From positions 89,888-153,887 of the forward strand of contig NZ_JABACJ020000009.1 in assembly GCF_012524165.2 (NCBI RefSeq): 64,000 nt of DNA, read 5' to 3'. The DNA is from Faecalicatena faecalis. Its GTDB lineage: Bacteria > Bacillota > Clostridia > Lachnospirales > Lachnospiraceae. The first letter of the stretch is position 1. The number at the start of each line of letters is the position of its first letter. A model generated the notes under the pieces. It ran no database searches. It saw only the letters and a list, made by a program, of their open reading frames with translations, and was not told the origin of the DNA. Both the position numbers and the translations under genes were made by a program. Shown piece by piece: positions 41,281-50,280 of the stretch.

Positions 41281-42127
41281 TTTTACAGCCGTTGATCATC
41301 TGGACCTTACCATGACCCAGGGGGTCTATGGATTACTGGGGGTGAACGGAGCCGGGAAGACGACTCTGATGCGCATGCTCTGTACGCTGCTTGAACCCAC
41401 AGAAGGAACGATCACCTGCAATGGTAAGGACATTTTAAAAATGGGCGGTGACTACAGGAAACTGCTGGGATATCTGCCCCAGGATTTTGGATTCTACCCG
41501 GAATTCACGGTGCAGGATTATCTGCTTTATATTGCGGCATTAAAGGGAATCCGTCCGGCAGTCGCGAGAAGAAGAGTGAAAGAACTAATCTCAAGGGTAG
41601 GGCTTGCAAACGCGGCGAAGAAAAAGATGAAGAAGCTGTCAGGAGGAATGAAAAGAAGGGCGGGAATCGCACAGGCAATGCTAAATAATCCGAAGATCCT
41701 GATTCTGGATGAACCGACAGCCGGGCTAGACCCCAATGAGAGAATCCGTTTCCGCAACCTGATCAGCGAGCTCTCAGAGGACCGTCTTGTGCTGCTTTCC
41801 ACGCATATTGTATCTGATGTAGAATATATTGCGAATGAAATATGCCTGATGAAGGACGGAAGGTTCGTGCATCAGGGAACTTCAGAGCAGTTAATCTCAT
41901 CGATGACGGACGGCGTCTGGAAATGTACTGCCTCAAAGGAGCAGGCGGCATTTCTGATGAAAAAATACAAAGTTTCCAACATGAAAACAGGTGCCCACGG
42001 CATAGAACTGCGGATGATTTCAAGAGAAAGACCGCTGCCTGATGCTGTGCGTGAAGAAGCGACACTTGAAGATTTATTCCTGTACTATTTTGGAGAAAAG
42101 GCAGGTGAAGACCATGCTGCGATTTGA
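41240..42127 (+). CDS. ABC transporter ATP-binding protein
   Basis: A 295-residue ATPase. The start at 41240 follows GGGAGG and overlaps the membrane-protein gene. Walker A LLGVNGAGKTT, signature LSGGMKRRAGIAQA, Walker B ILILDEPTAGLDP, H-loop STHIV. A C-terminal extension of about 75 residues (GVWKCTASKEQ and onward) is typical of ABC-2 exporters of unknown substrate. It overlaps the permease gene by 14 bases. The set sigma-membrane protein-ATPase-permease is one translationally coupled operon. Confidence 0.92.
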   Translation: MELNMNHLTKKFGDFTAVDHLDLTMTQGVYGLLGVNGAGKTTLMRMLCTLLEPTEGTITCNGKDILKMGGDYRKLLGYLPQDFGFYPEFTVQDYLLYIAALKGIRPAVARRRVKELISRVGLANAAKKKMKKLSGGMKRRAGIAQAMLNNPKILILDEPTAGLDPNERIRFRNLISELSEDRLVLLSTHIVSDVEYIANEICLMKDGRFVHQGTSEQLISSMTDGVWKCTASKEQAAFLMKKYKVSNMKTGAHGIELRMISRERPLPDAVREEATLEDLFLYYFGEKAGEDHAAI

Positions 42128-43400
42128 ACTGAAAAAGGTACTCTCTAAGCCGATGAACAAGGCGGCCCTGCTCCTTCTTGCGGCAGTGCTTATCATTGGC
42201 AGTATTCTGACCATCCGGGATGTGACTTATGTAGAGGAAAATGGGAACCACATATCCGGTCCGGCTGCCGCCCGCCATTTGAAAGAGGACAAGAATAAAT
42301 GGAAAGGGGAACTTACAGAAGAGGTATTCAAAGAGGTAATCCGGGAAAATGCAGGTATCAATGCCATAGGGCAGGAGGATCGTACTTTGGATTCAGAGAA
42401 GAATGACTCAGAGAAAAGTGGCTCAGAAGAGAATGACTCAGACAGGATACAGGAAAGCAACCGGATCGATGCCAGAACACAGGGATTTTCAGATATCAGG
42501 CAGTTGTTGAATCTGGCGTTTTGTGAAATGCACAATTACGACTATTACAGGGCGGACAGCCTGTCACAGGAGGATGCAGCATCCTTTTATGAACGGAGAA
42601 TCTCCGGTCTTAAGGACTGGTTTGAAAGCGAGGAAGTTAAGGGGTCTTTCTCCGAACAGGAAAAGCAGTATCTGATTGGCAAATACGAGGAAATGAAAAC
42701 CCCGCTTTATTATGAATATGCAGATGGATGGAAAGCACTCCTGGATTCGCAGTATCTTCCGACACTCATGATGATCGTGGTACTGATCATCGGATTTCTC
42801 GTATCCGGTATCTTTTCGGATGAGTTTTTATTAAAGGCCGATTCCATTTTCTTTTCTGCCAGACATGGCAGGGATAGAGCTGTAGTTTCTAAAATGGGGG
42901 CAGGCTTTGTGCTGATTACGCTTCTTTACTGGGGCGTTGTGCTGCTCTATTCTCTGATTGTGCTGGGAGCACTGGGATTCGGTGGCGGAGAATGTGCGGT
43001 ACAGACAGGGTTAAGCAACTGGAACAGCATTTATAACATCAGTTATTTCCAGGATTTCCTGCTGACAGTACTGGGCGGCTATGTGGGATGTCTGTTTATC
43101 ATGACGATCTCCATGCTGGTATCGGCAAAGACGCATTCCACGATATTTGCAATCACAGTTCCCTTTATTCTGACCTGCCTGCCTCCTTTTTTAGGACGAA
43201 TTGAAATGCTCACCAGAATCATGACGCTGTTTCCGGACCAAATGCTTACTATCAATAAAAATCTGGAGGATTTTGCGCTGTATTCGATTGGTGGGAAAAT
43301 ATTTGGAGCGGTGTCTGTCATGATACCGATGTATGTGATATTGTTTGGGATACTGTTCCCGGTGATATACTGGGTATATCGAAGAGCGCAGGTTAAATAG
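42114..43400 (+). CDS. ABC-2 type permease with large extracytoplasmic domain
   Basis: A 428-residue membrane protein. The ATG at 42114 follows GGCAGGTGAAG. After the first helix (about residues 18-36) there is an extracytoplasmic domain of about 165 residues (40-210) with a short Ser/Asp/Glu-rich repeat (SEKNDSEKSGSEEND). Five more helices follow (about 220-245, 270-300, 320-345, 355-375 and 400-422). This layout matches ABC-2 permeases of clostridial stress operons. The substrate is unknown. Confidence 0.88.
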   Translation: MLRFELKKVLSKPMNKAALLLLAAVLIIGSILTIRDVTYVEENGNHISGPAAARHLKEDKNKWKGELTEEVFKEVIRENAGINAIGQEDRTLDSEKNDSEKSGSEENDSDRIQESNRIDARTQGFSDIRQLLNLAFCEMHNYDYYRADSLSQEDAASFYERRISGLKDWFESEEVKGSFSEQEKQYLIGKYEEMKTPLYYEYADGWKALLDSQYLPTLMMIVVLIIGFLVSGIFSDEFLLKADSIFFSARHGRDRAVVSKMGAGFVLITLLYWGVVLLYSLIVLGALGFGGGECAVQTGLSNWNSIYNISYFQDFLLTVLGGYVGCLFIMTISMLVSAKTHSTIFAITVPFILTCLPPFLGRIEMLTRIMTLFPDQMLTINKNLEDFALYSIGGKIFGAVSVMIPMYVILFGILFPVIYWVYRRAQVK

Positions 43401-43533
43401 GTTTAAAAAGGACTCTTCTTTTTCTATGCATAATTTGTTAGACTATAAAGAAAAATGTAATGTATGCTCATAGGGCATCCGGTAATTCATGCACTAAGAG
43501 TATCTTTTTCTGACAGGCAATAAGGAGGCATAG

Positions 43534-44343
43534 ATGGGACTTTTCGAGAAAAAAACGGCACTACAGACAGAATGGGAGAAACTCATGAAGCAGGAGCAGC
43601 GTTTTCTGTTAAAGCGGATGGAGAAAAAGGATACACTACTGAACAGGAAACTTGCCGGGAAGGTGCCGCCCAAATTACAAAGTACACTGGATATGGGATT
43701 TGCGAAGGCATTCGAACTGATCTTTGAGAAGGGCACGGGTATCATAGAAAAGACTTTTAAAAAGGAAAAAATGGAGCAGGATTATCAGGTGCGGCAGTAT
43801 ACGGCTGACGTCAGGCAGGATAAGAAAGCACTGAGATCATTTTCAAAAAAAGCACAGGGGACCGGAGCGAAAAACTTAATTCTATCCGGGATTTCTGGAA
43901 TTGGAATGGGGATATTGGGAATCGGACTTCCTGATATTCCTGTTTTCACTGGTATGATCTTGAAAGATATATACGAGATAGCGATCCATTATGGTTATGG
44001 ATATGAAACAAAGGAAGAAAAGTACTTCATTTTGCTGCTCATTCAGGGTGCAGTATCTTATGGAGAGAAATTGGAACGCATAGATAGTGAAATCAACGAA
44101 TTCATTGAACAGGAAAAGATACCGGAAAATTATGAGGAAAGGGTTCAAATCCAGAGGGCAGCAGGTATGCTGTCAAAAGAACTGCTTTATATAAAATTTC
44201 TGCAGGGCATTCCAATCGCGGGAGTGGTAGGAGGCGCATATGATGCTGTTTATATGCAGCGGATTACAGAGTATGCGGGGTTGAAATACAGGCGGCGGTA
44301 TCTGGTAGAGAAGAAAAATATATTCAGAAATAAGCAGGTGTAG
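43534..44343 (+). CDS. EcsC-family protein
   Basis: A 269-residue protein with the EcsC pattern: a charged helical start (EWEKLMKQEQRFLLKRM), LDMGFAKAFELIFEKGTGIIEKT, the Gly-rich amphipathic NLILSGISGIGMGILGIGLPDIPVFTGMILKDIYEIAIHYGYGYETKEEKYFIL block, and the second Gly-rich FLQGIPIAGVVGGAYDAVYM. EcsC proteins are peripheral membrane proteins linked to transport and secretion in Bacillus. The precise role is unknown. It is a single gene with AAGGAGG. Confidence 0.88.
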   Translation: MGLFEKKTALQTEWEKLMKQEQRFLLKRMEKKDTLLNRKLAGKVPPKLQSTLDMGFAKAFELIFEKGTGIIEKTFKKEKMEQDYQVRQYTADVRQDKKALRSFSKKAQGTGAKNLILSGISGIGMGILGIGLPDIPVFTGMILKDIYEIAIHYGYGYETKEEKYFILLLIQGAVSYGEKLERIDSEINEFIEQEKIPENYEERVQIQRAAGMLSKELLYIKFLQGIPIAGVVGGAYDAVYMQRITEYAGLKYRRRYLVEKKNIFRNKQV

Positions 44344-44420
44344 ATCAGGCTCCCTTTCTAAAATCAGCGTTAGAAATCTGAAACAGTATTTGTAAGTAAT
44401 TGATTTTAACATATTGAAAA

Positions 44421-44449
44421 TTGAATATTGGAGGTTAAAGTGGTATGAT
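44421..44449 (+). promoter_or_regulatory. Promoter of the 230-residue membrane protein gene
   Basis: TTGAAT (44421-44426), 17-bp spacer, TATGAT (44444-44449), with the ribosome site CAGGAGGAG 13 bases further on. The leader would be very short. Confidence 0.6.
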
Positions 44450-44477
44450 TTTAATATCATGCAGGAGGAGATGAGTA

Positions 44478-45170
44478 ATGTATTTGAATATACTTGGAAC
44501 TATTTTAACAACGATTGATGAAACAACATTTCAAAACGCGGCGATGAGCCCAAAAGATTGGCTCACAACCTTGGTTCCAGCATTTATAACTCTGCTTGGA
44601 TTTGTTATTACATATTTTTCTTTACGAAAAAGCTTCAAGGATGAAATTAGGAAACAAAAAACAAACATAGCACTAGATAAAATGTCAACAATTCCTTTTG
44701 AGACACTTGACTTATATGAAAAAATAACGACTCCTATTAGAGTTAATAAGCAAATAGCAGAGATAGAGGGGAAAAGAAATATTTCAAAAGGCGACCAAGT
44801 CAGAATTCAGAAATTAAAAACTGAAAAGAGGGAAGCAGAGGATTCGCTTTATGATAAGATGACGAATTTGTATAATACGATTTATGCTTATGGTAGCATA
44901 GAGTCTATAAAAATTGTTTCATCAATGCAAAAAATCAATTATGGATTAAATATAGATGCCTCAAGCGAGGAGAGATTTATTATCATAGCTCATATGATTT
45001 TATTAGCATCACAAGTCAAAAAAGATGTAACAAATATTACGGTGAACCCAAAGCAATGGTTTGAAATGAAGATAACAGATTACGAAGAAAAGAGAAAATT
45101 ATTTGACCCATTAGTTAATAAAGTTGTCGATGATCTTGGTCTTGATGATGGCTTTAAAATATTATCGTAG
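44478..45170 (+). CDS. Membrane-anchored hypothetical protein with coiled coil
   Basis: A 230-residue protein. One membrane helix at about residues 30-50 (TTLVPAFITLLGFVITYFSL) is followed by a long charged helical region (55-120) with heptad-like Lys/Glu spacing (RISKGDQVRIQKLKTEKREAEDS pattern) and a helical C-terminus. No family was recognised. A single N-terminal anchor with a cytoplasmic helical body occurs in many phage- or stress-related accessory proteins. Its AT-rich base use differs from the EcsC gene before it, so it may be a recent arrival. Confidence 0.6.
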   Translation: MYLNILGTILTTIDETTFQNAAMSPKDWLTTLVPAFITLLGFVITYFSLRKSFKDEIRKQKTNIALDKMSTIPFETLDLYEKITTPIRVNKQIAEIEGKRNISKGDQVRIQKLKTEKREAEDSLYDKMTNLYNTIYAYGSIESIKIVSSMQKINYGLNIDASSEERFIIIAHMILLASQVKKDVTNITVNPKQWFEMKITDYEEKRKLFDPLVNKVVDDLGLDDGFKILS

Positions 45171-45366
45171 CGTAAATACCAACCGTCAATGAATTTGATA
45201 CGCTATCCCTAGATAGGGCACTGAAATACCTAGCATTCTATTCTAATGAAACCTTGCAGTTCTACAGGAATATTCACCTTAATTAGAAACTTAATAAAAC
45301 CGCAATATTTATGAAAACGTCTGCAACCTTTTCTATTATAATCTAAGCGGAAAGGAGGAGGCTGCA

Positions 45367-46254
45367 TTGAATGGCAATTTAGAAAATATTGTAACTGTAA
45401 TTCGTTATATTGAAGAGCATCTGACCGAGAAGATGAACCTGGACTTGATCGCCGGTGCAGTGGGATATTCGAAATACCATCTGCACCGGATGTTTTTGAG
45501 TACGGTGGGATTATCCATCCATGATTATGTAAAGCGGAGGCAGTTGACAGAGGCAGCGAAACTGCTTGTGTTTTCGGATAAGCCGATTCTGGAAATTTCT
45601 CTGCTGGCAGGGTATGAGAGTCAGCAGGCGTTCACAAACATTTTCCGTCAGATGTACAAAAAGTCACCGAATGAGTATCGGATGGAAGAAGAATTTTACC
45701 CTCTGCAGCTTAGATTTGAATTGGAAAAATATATGGAACAAGTGTTTTCATGGGATAACCGTAATGACATGAAGGAAAAGATCTGTTTTGCAAAAGAGGA
45801 GGATATTCCACTTTGGATGGATCTGGTCTGTCTGATTGTTGACGGTTATCCCCATCTGGATGAGAAGGAATACAGGAAAGTACTGAGAGACTGTATCCAA
45901 GAGAAAAGGGCTCTGATTCTTAAGAGGGATGGCCTTGCGGCAGCTGTCATGATACTCAATTATGATACAGGCTGCATCGATTTTTTCGGTGTTCATCCAC
46001 TTTTCAGGAAAAATGGAATTGCAAAGCTGTTTCTGGATAAGGTGATGAATGAACTGCTGCCGGATACGGAGATTTCCATTACGACTTTCCGGGAGGGGGA
46101 TAAGGCGGATACAGGTTATCGGAAAGCATATCAGGCACTTGGTTTTGCAGAAGCGGAGTTATTGGTTGAATTCGGGTATCCGACCCAGCGGATGGTACTG
46201 ACACCAGATCAGCAGATGGTGCCTGCACCAACAGGAGGGCAGACGGATGAGTAA
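45367..46254 (+). CDS. AraC-type regulator fused to a GNAT domain
   Basis: A 295-residue protein starting at TTG 45367 after AAAGGAGGAGG. Residues 1-105 are an AraC/XylS double helix-turn-helix (LDLIAGAVGYSKYHLHRMFLSTVGLSIHDYVKRR and ISLLAGYESQQAFTNIFRQMYKKSPNEYR). Residues about 135-285 are a GNAT domain: CFAKEEDIPLWMDLVCLIV, then CIDFFGVHPLFRKNGIAKLFLDKV with the acetyl-CoA loop, and AYQALGFAEAELLVEFGYP. The fusion suggests that the regulator senses an acetylatable compound. It overlaps the MATE pump gene by 8 bases, so the pump is its likely partner. Confidence 0.88.
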   Translation: MNGNLENIVTVIRYIEEHLTEKMNLDLIAGAVGYSKYHLHRMFLSTVGLSIHDYVKRRQLTEAAKLLVFSDKPILEISLLAGYESQQAFTNIFRQMYKKSPNEYRMEEEFYPLQLRFELEKYMEQVFSWDNRNDMKEKICFAKEEDIPLWMDLVCLIVDGYPHLDEKEYRKVLRDCIQEKRALILKRDGLAAAVMILNYDTGCIDFFGVHPLFRKNGIAKLFLDKVMNELLPDTEISITTFREGDKADTGYRKAYQALGFAEAELLVEFGYPTQRMVLTPDQQMVPAPTGGQTDE

Positions 46255-47605
46255 GACCGGAAGGATGGCGAATCCGCTAGATCAGGATTTTACACTTTTC
46301 TCCCTGCTTAAGTTTGCTTTTCCTACGATAGCCATGATGCTTTTTATGGGCTGTTATACGATTATCGATACAATCTTTATTTCTAGGTTCGTGAATACAA
46401 ACGCATTGTCAGCAGTGAATATCGTATGTCCTGTCATCAATCTTATTGTCGGACTGGGAACGATGCTAGCAACAGGAGGGAGTGCGCTTGTTGCCAGAAA
46501 GATGGGAGAGGGAAAGAGAGACAGGGCAAAGCAGGATTTTACCCTGATTGTCCTATTTGGTTTTGTTTTGGGACTTCTGATTACTGTTCTTGGAGTCTGC
46601 TTTTTAGATGAAATTATCTGGCGGCTGGGAGCGAGTGAGATTCTATTTCCATATTGCAGAGATTATCTGCTTATCATCTTTCTGTTTACTCCTGCCAGTA
46701 TGTTACAGGTGCTATTTCAGAACCTGATCGTTACTGCGGGAAAACCTGGATTTGGTCTGGTCCTGTCTGTGGGAGCGGGAATCGTCAATATTTTACTGGA
46801 TTATCTTTTTATGGTTCCTTTTGGTTTGGGAGTTAAGGGAGCTGCACTGGGAACAGGCATCGGATATCTGATTCCTGCAGTTGCAGGTCTATTGTTTTTT
46901 ATCGGCAGGAAAAGTATATTGTCATTTAAAAGACCCGTTCTGGATTTTTCTGTACTAAGGAAAAGCTGTGGGAATGGTGCATCGGAAATGGTAAGCCAGA
47001 TTTCAACAGCGGTGACAACATTTTTCTTTAACCGAACGATGCTGCAATTGATGGGAGAGAAGGGCGTGGCGGCGATCACAATTCTCATCTACAGCCAGTT
47101 CCTGCTGACCACGTTGTACATTGGCTTTTCCATGGGGATCGCGCCTGTCATCAGTTTTCATTATGGAGCGAATCACACCATACGGTTGAAAAGAATCTTT
47201 AAAAACGCACTAGGATTTGTGGTGGTCAGTTCCATTTTAGTTTTTCTGATTTCTACAATAGGGAATGAACAGTTAGTGATGTTGTTTACGGGAAGCAATA
47301 CAGATGTGTATGAGATTACGACGCAGGGATTTCGAATCTTCGCATTCAGCTTTCTATGTTCCGGGATCAATATATTTTCCTCTGCTGCTTTTACTGCATT
47401 GTCCAATGGAAAAGTATCGGCTGTTATCTCATTTCTCAGGACATTTGCTTTCATTATGCTGGGACTTATAGTACTGCCGTGTATGATGGGGGTGAATGGC
47501 GTATGGCTGGCGGTGCCAGCTGCTGAACTGCTCACACTTGGTGTGGTGTTATTTCTGATAGAACGGAATAAAGATCATTATAAATATGTGAGGGAAAATA
47601 AGTGA
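46247..47605 (+). CDS. MATE-family multidrug efflux transporter
   Basis: A 452-residue transporter with 12 expected helices in two repeated halves. The first half starts FTLFSLLKFAFPTIAMMLFMGCYTIIDTIFISRFVNTNALSAVNIVCPVIN, the conserved MATE opening, and the second has NGASEMVSQISTAVTTFFFN. MATE pumps expel cationic drugs or dyes by proton or sodium antiport. Its start codon lies inside the end of the AraC-GNAT gene, so the two are translationally coupled, and a substrate-triggered pump is likely. Confidence 0.93.
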   Translation: MSKTGRMANPLDQDFTLFSLLKFAFPTIAMMLFMGCYTIIDTIFISRFVNTNALSAVNIVCPVINLIVGLGTMLATGGSALVARKMGEGKRDRAKQDFTLIVLFGFVLGLLITVLGVCFLDEIIWRLGASEILFPYCRDYLLIIFLFTPASMLQVLFQNLIVTAGKPGFGLVLSVGAGIVNILLDYLFMVPFGLGVKGAALGTGIGYLIPAVAGLLFFIGRKSILSFKRPVLDFSVLRKSCGNGASEMVSQISTAVTTFFFNRTMLQLMGEKGVAAITILIYSQFLLTTLYIGFSMGIAPVISFHYGANHTIRLKRIFKNALGFVVVSSILVFLISTIGNEQLVMLFTGSNTDVYEITTQGFRIFAFSFLCSGINIFSSAAFTALSNGKVSAVISFLRTFAFIMLGLIVLPCMMGVNGVWLAVPAAELLTLGVVLFLIERNKDHYKYVRENK

Positions 47606-47617
47606 GACCGTTTTAGT

Positions 47618-47658
47618 TTGACTTTTCATTCTGATGAGGTATAATGAAAACATATGTT
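47618..47658 (+). promoter_or_regulatory. TTGACT/TATAAT promoter with AACATATGTT palindrome, copy 1
   Basis: TTGACT (47618-47623), 16-bp spacer, TATAAT (47640-47645), then the perfect palindrome AACATATGTT (47649-47658) and GCAAAACGAATG. The same arrangement is found at 57837-57877 before a truncated TetR gene, which suggests a TetR-type operator. It should drive the PEBP gene. Confidence 0.7.
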
Positions 47659-47707
47659 GCAAAACGAATGATTTTAGTTGGCTGACGAGACGTAGAGAGG
47701 AGATTTT

Positions 47708-48193
47708 ATGAGAGTAAGCAGCAATGCATTTGAAGAGGGCGGATGGATTCCTAAAAGGTATACGGGAAGAGGGGAAGATATTTCACCCGCCCTGCATATT
47801 GAAGATATCCCAAATCAGACAAAGTCGTTTATCATTACCCTGGACGATGCTTCTCATCCAATATTTCCAAATTATAACCATTGGATTATTTGGAATATTC
47901 CAGTATGCAGTGATATCCCAGAGTCGGTTCCCAAAGGGGAGGTAGTTTCAGAACTATCAGGGGCAATTCAGGGGATTGCTTATGGACGGCATTGCTATCG
48001 GGGACCAAAACCTCCCTTAAAGACAACACACAATTATACCTTTACCATCTATGCATTATGTGATCTGATAGATTTACCAGCTGCATCTACAAAAAAGGAG
48101 GTGCTGAAACAGGCATCAAACCTGATACTGGATCAGGCTTCTTTGACAGGGAAGTTCCAAAGCCACAGGAATGAGAGTGAAGATGCAGGATAA
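47708..48193 (+). CDS. YbhB/YbcL (PEBP, Raf-kinase-inhibitor-like) protein
   Basis: A 161-residue phosphatidylethanolamine-binding-like protein with an AGAGGAG site. RYTGRGEDISPALHIEDIPNQTKSFIITLDD is the conserved start (the G-E-D-x-S-P-x-L motif), HWIIWNIPVCSDIPE and YRGPKPPLKTTHNYTFTIYAL the ligand-site segments. Bacterial members are cytoplasmic and of unproven function. The TetR-type operator shared with 57837 suggests drug- or lipid-linked regulation. Confidence 0.9.
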   Translation: MRVSSNAFEEGGWIPKRYTGRGEDISPALHIEDIPNQTKSFIITLDDASHPIFPNYNHWIIWNIPVCSDIPESVPKGEVVSELSGAIQGIAYGRHCYRGPKPPLKTTHNYTFTIYALCDLIDLPAASTKKEVLKQASNLILDQASLTGKFQSHRNESEDAG

Positions 48194-48285
48194 AAAGAAA
48201 CAAACAAAGTCAAGACATTTTCACTCTATCATGATAAACTTAGAAGAGAAGCATTTTATGTAATGAGACCCAGGAGGTGAACCGG

Positions 48286-49215
48286 GTGGAAAGCTGGGAA
48301 CAAATTAACGCCGTTCAGCGGATGCAAAGCTATATAGAGGCACATTTGTAGGAACCAATTACGCTGCACTCCCTCGCAGAAAGTGCGGGCTATTCGCCCT
48401 GGCATTGTGCAAAAATCTTCAAGGAGCTGACCGGCAAGGCTCCCTTCGAATATATCCGTATGTATCGGCTTTCAAAAGCGGCTATGGAGCTACGGGACAG
48501 GGATTTAAAGGTTGTTGATGTAGCGATGGATTTTGTCTTTGACAGCCATGAGGGGTTTACCAGAGCCTTTCGCAGGCAATTCGGAATCAGCCCGAATGAG
48601 TATAAAAAGCACACACCGCCAATTTACCTTTTCCACCCGTGGTCTATCAGGTAATATTATTATTGGCTTAGAGAGGAACAGGAGGAGATGCCTCCAGTCT
48701 CAAAGGATTTTTATGTGCAGGTGCGTAATTTTCCTAAACGGAAACTACTGTTAAAACGTGGTGTGGCCGGAAACGATTATTTCACTTACAGCGAGGAGGT
48801 CGGCTGTGATGTATGGGGATTACTATGCAGCATCAAGGAGGCGCTGTATGAACCGGTTGGCCTATGGCTGCCTGATTCGTTATGTCTGCCGGGTACTTCA
48901 CGCTATGCACAAGGCGTTGAGGTTCCGGATGACTATTCGGGTGTGATACCGGAAGGGTTCGACCTCATGGACCTGCCCGAATGTAAAATGATGATGTTCC
49001 AGACTGCACCTTATGATGATCTGCACTTTGAAGAGGTGATCATGAATTTATCTGAGGTCATAGACAACTATGATCCGACGCCGTTCGGATATGGGTGGGA
49101 TGATGAAATAGCTCCCCGTTTTCAGTTAGATCCACAGGGATGGCGGGGGTATATCGAAGCCCGGCCTGTGAAGGAAGTTTTGCTTGCCGATATTTATTAT
49201 GAGAACCAGGGGTGA
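48286..49215 (+). pseudogene. AraC-family regulator with effector domain, two nonsense codons
   Basis: One frame runs from GTG 48286 (after AGGAGGTG) to 49215 and encodes an AraC HTH (YSPWHCAKIFKELTGKAPFEYIRMYRLSKAA, then FVFDSHEGFTRAFRRQFGISPNEYKKH) followed by an effector domain (VSKDFYVQVRNFPKRKLLLKRG onward) related to GyrI-like binding folds. It is broken by TAG at 48349-48351, where HLQEPITL is expected, and by TAA at 48652-48654, where a Gln or similar codon is expected. Both can arise from single C-to-T changes. A product could restart at ATG 48688, giving only the 175-residue effector domain. Confidence 0.8.
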
Positions 49216-49219
49216 TGAT

Positions 49220-50161
49220 TTGAAAGACAGCAGGCTATTTAAAATAGTGTACTATATTCTGGATAAAAAGCATGTTACCGCGCCCGAATTAGCAGAAAAA
49301 TTCGAGGTGTCTGTGCGGACCATATACCGTGATATAGATGTAATCAGCAGTGCAGGTATTCCAATTTATGTGACAACAGGCAGGAACGGCGGAATTGAAA
49401 TATTAGATGATTATGTGTTAGAACAATCCTTTTTCTCCGACAAGGAGAAAAAGGATATTTTATCTGCGCTGCAGAGTGTATCGGTTGTAAACAGCAGTTA
49501 CGAAAGGGAAATGCTGACAAAGTTATCTGCTCTTTTTCAGATTCCTTCGGATGATTGGTTTGAGGTGGATTTTTCACGCTGGGGAAATGCTTCGCAGGAC
49601 AACACTACCTTTGAATTATTGAAAAACGCGGTTATTTCACATAAGGCGGTATCCATTCTATATGTAAATTCCAATGGTGAAAAAAGCAGGAGAAAGATCT
49701 ATCCAATCAAAATGATGTTCAAAAGCAAAGAATGGTATCTGAAGGCATATTGTGTGGAAAAGTCTGACTTTCGTATTTTTAAATGTAACCGTATGGTCAG
49801 GCTGGAACTGTTGGACGAGGAATTTGCACCGCTTCATTATCCTGATGAGGAAGAAACCCGGCAAAGCGGGGAATGCCAGCAGCATACATCCAATGCAGAA
49901 GGATGGCCGGGCAGGCTCACTCCTATGGTGCTTCGGTTTCCGAAAGAATGCGCATATCGGGTCTATGATGAATTTGAAGCGGACTCCATAAAAGAACAGG
50001 ATAACGGGGATCTTCTTGTTTCCGTAACTATGAGAGAAGATCAGTGGCTGATTGGATATCTCTTATCCTTTGGAACGCAGGTTACAATACTGGAACCTGT
50101 CCACTTAAAAGAAGCGATTGCAAGGCATGCGAAATTAATCTATGAAAAAAATAAAGAATGA
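49220..50161 (+). CDS. WYL-domain transcriptional regulator (YafY-like) 3
   Basis: A 313-residue regulator. The TTG at 49220, five bases after the preceding stop, is the likely start, because the HTH begins at KDSRLFKIVYYILDKKHVTAPELAEKFEVSVRTIYRDIDVISSAG. The WYL domain includes KEWYLKAYCVEKSDFRIFKCNRM, where the W-Y-L motif is kept. It is paralogous to the regulator at 31387 through its whole length. It lies directly behind the decayed AraC gene, which may have been its partner. A 3'-end fragment of a very similar gene is at 58029. Confidence 0.88.
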   Translation: MKDSRLFKIVYYILDKKHVTAPELAEKFEVSVRTIYRDIDVISSAGIPIYVTTGRNGGIEILDDYVLEQSFFSDKEKKDILSALQSVSVVNSSYEREMLTKLSALFQIPSDDWFEVDFSRWGNASQDNTTFELLKNAVISHKAVSILYVNSNGEKSRRKIYPIKMMFKSKEWYLKAYCVEKSDFRIFKCNRMVRLELLDEEFAPLHYPDEEETRQSGECQQHTSNAEGWPGRLTPMVLRFPKECAYRVYDEFEADSIKEQDNGDLLVSVTMREDQWLIGYLLSFGTQVTILEPVHLKEAIARHAKLIYEKNKE

Positions 50162-50242
50162 CATTAGAAAAGGAACTGCTCTGCTCATACAAGGCGGAAC
50201 CAATGGAGGGTTTGTTTCGTGAAAATGTATGCGGACAAGTAA
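50162..50242 (+). pseudogene. 81-bp fragment of a GNAT gene
   Basis: These bases encode LEKELLCSYKAEPMEGLFRENVCGQV and match, with few changes, codons of the GNAT gene at 59955-60449 (bases about 60033-60114). There is no start or end. The match stops at GGACAAGTAAA. It is a remnant, not a gene. Confidence 0.85.
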
Positions 50243-50280
50243 ATTTTCCCATATTGATTTTTTCAGGAGCAACCTTGCCT

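Noticed and set aside
45190..45240. TATCCCTAGATAGGG palindrome as a terminator after the 230-residue protein
   Set aside because: The stem is short and no T tract follows, so neither a terminator nor an operator can be supported.
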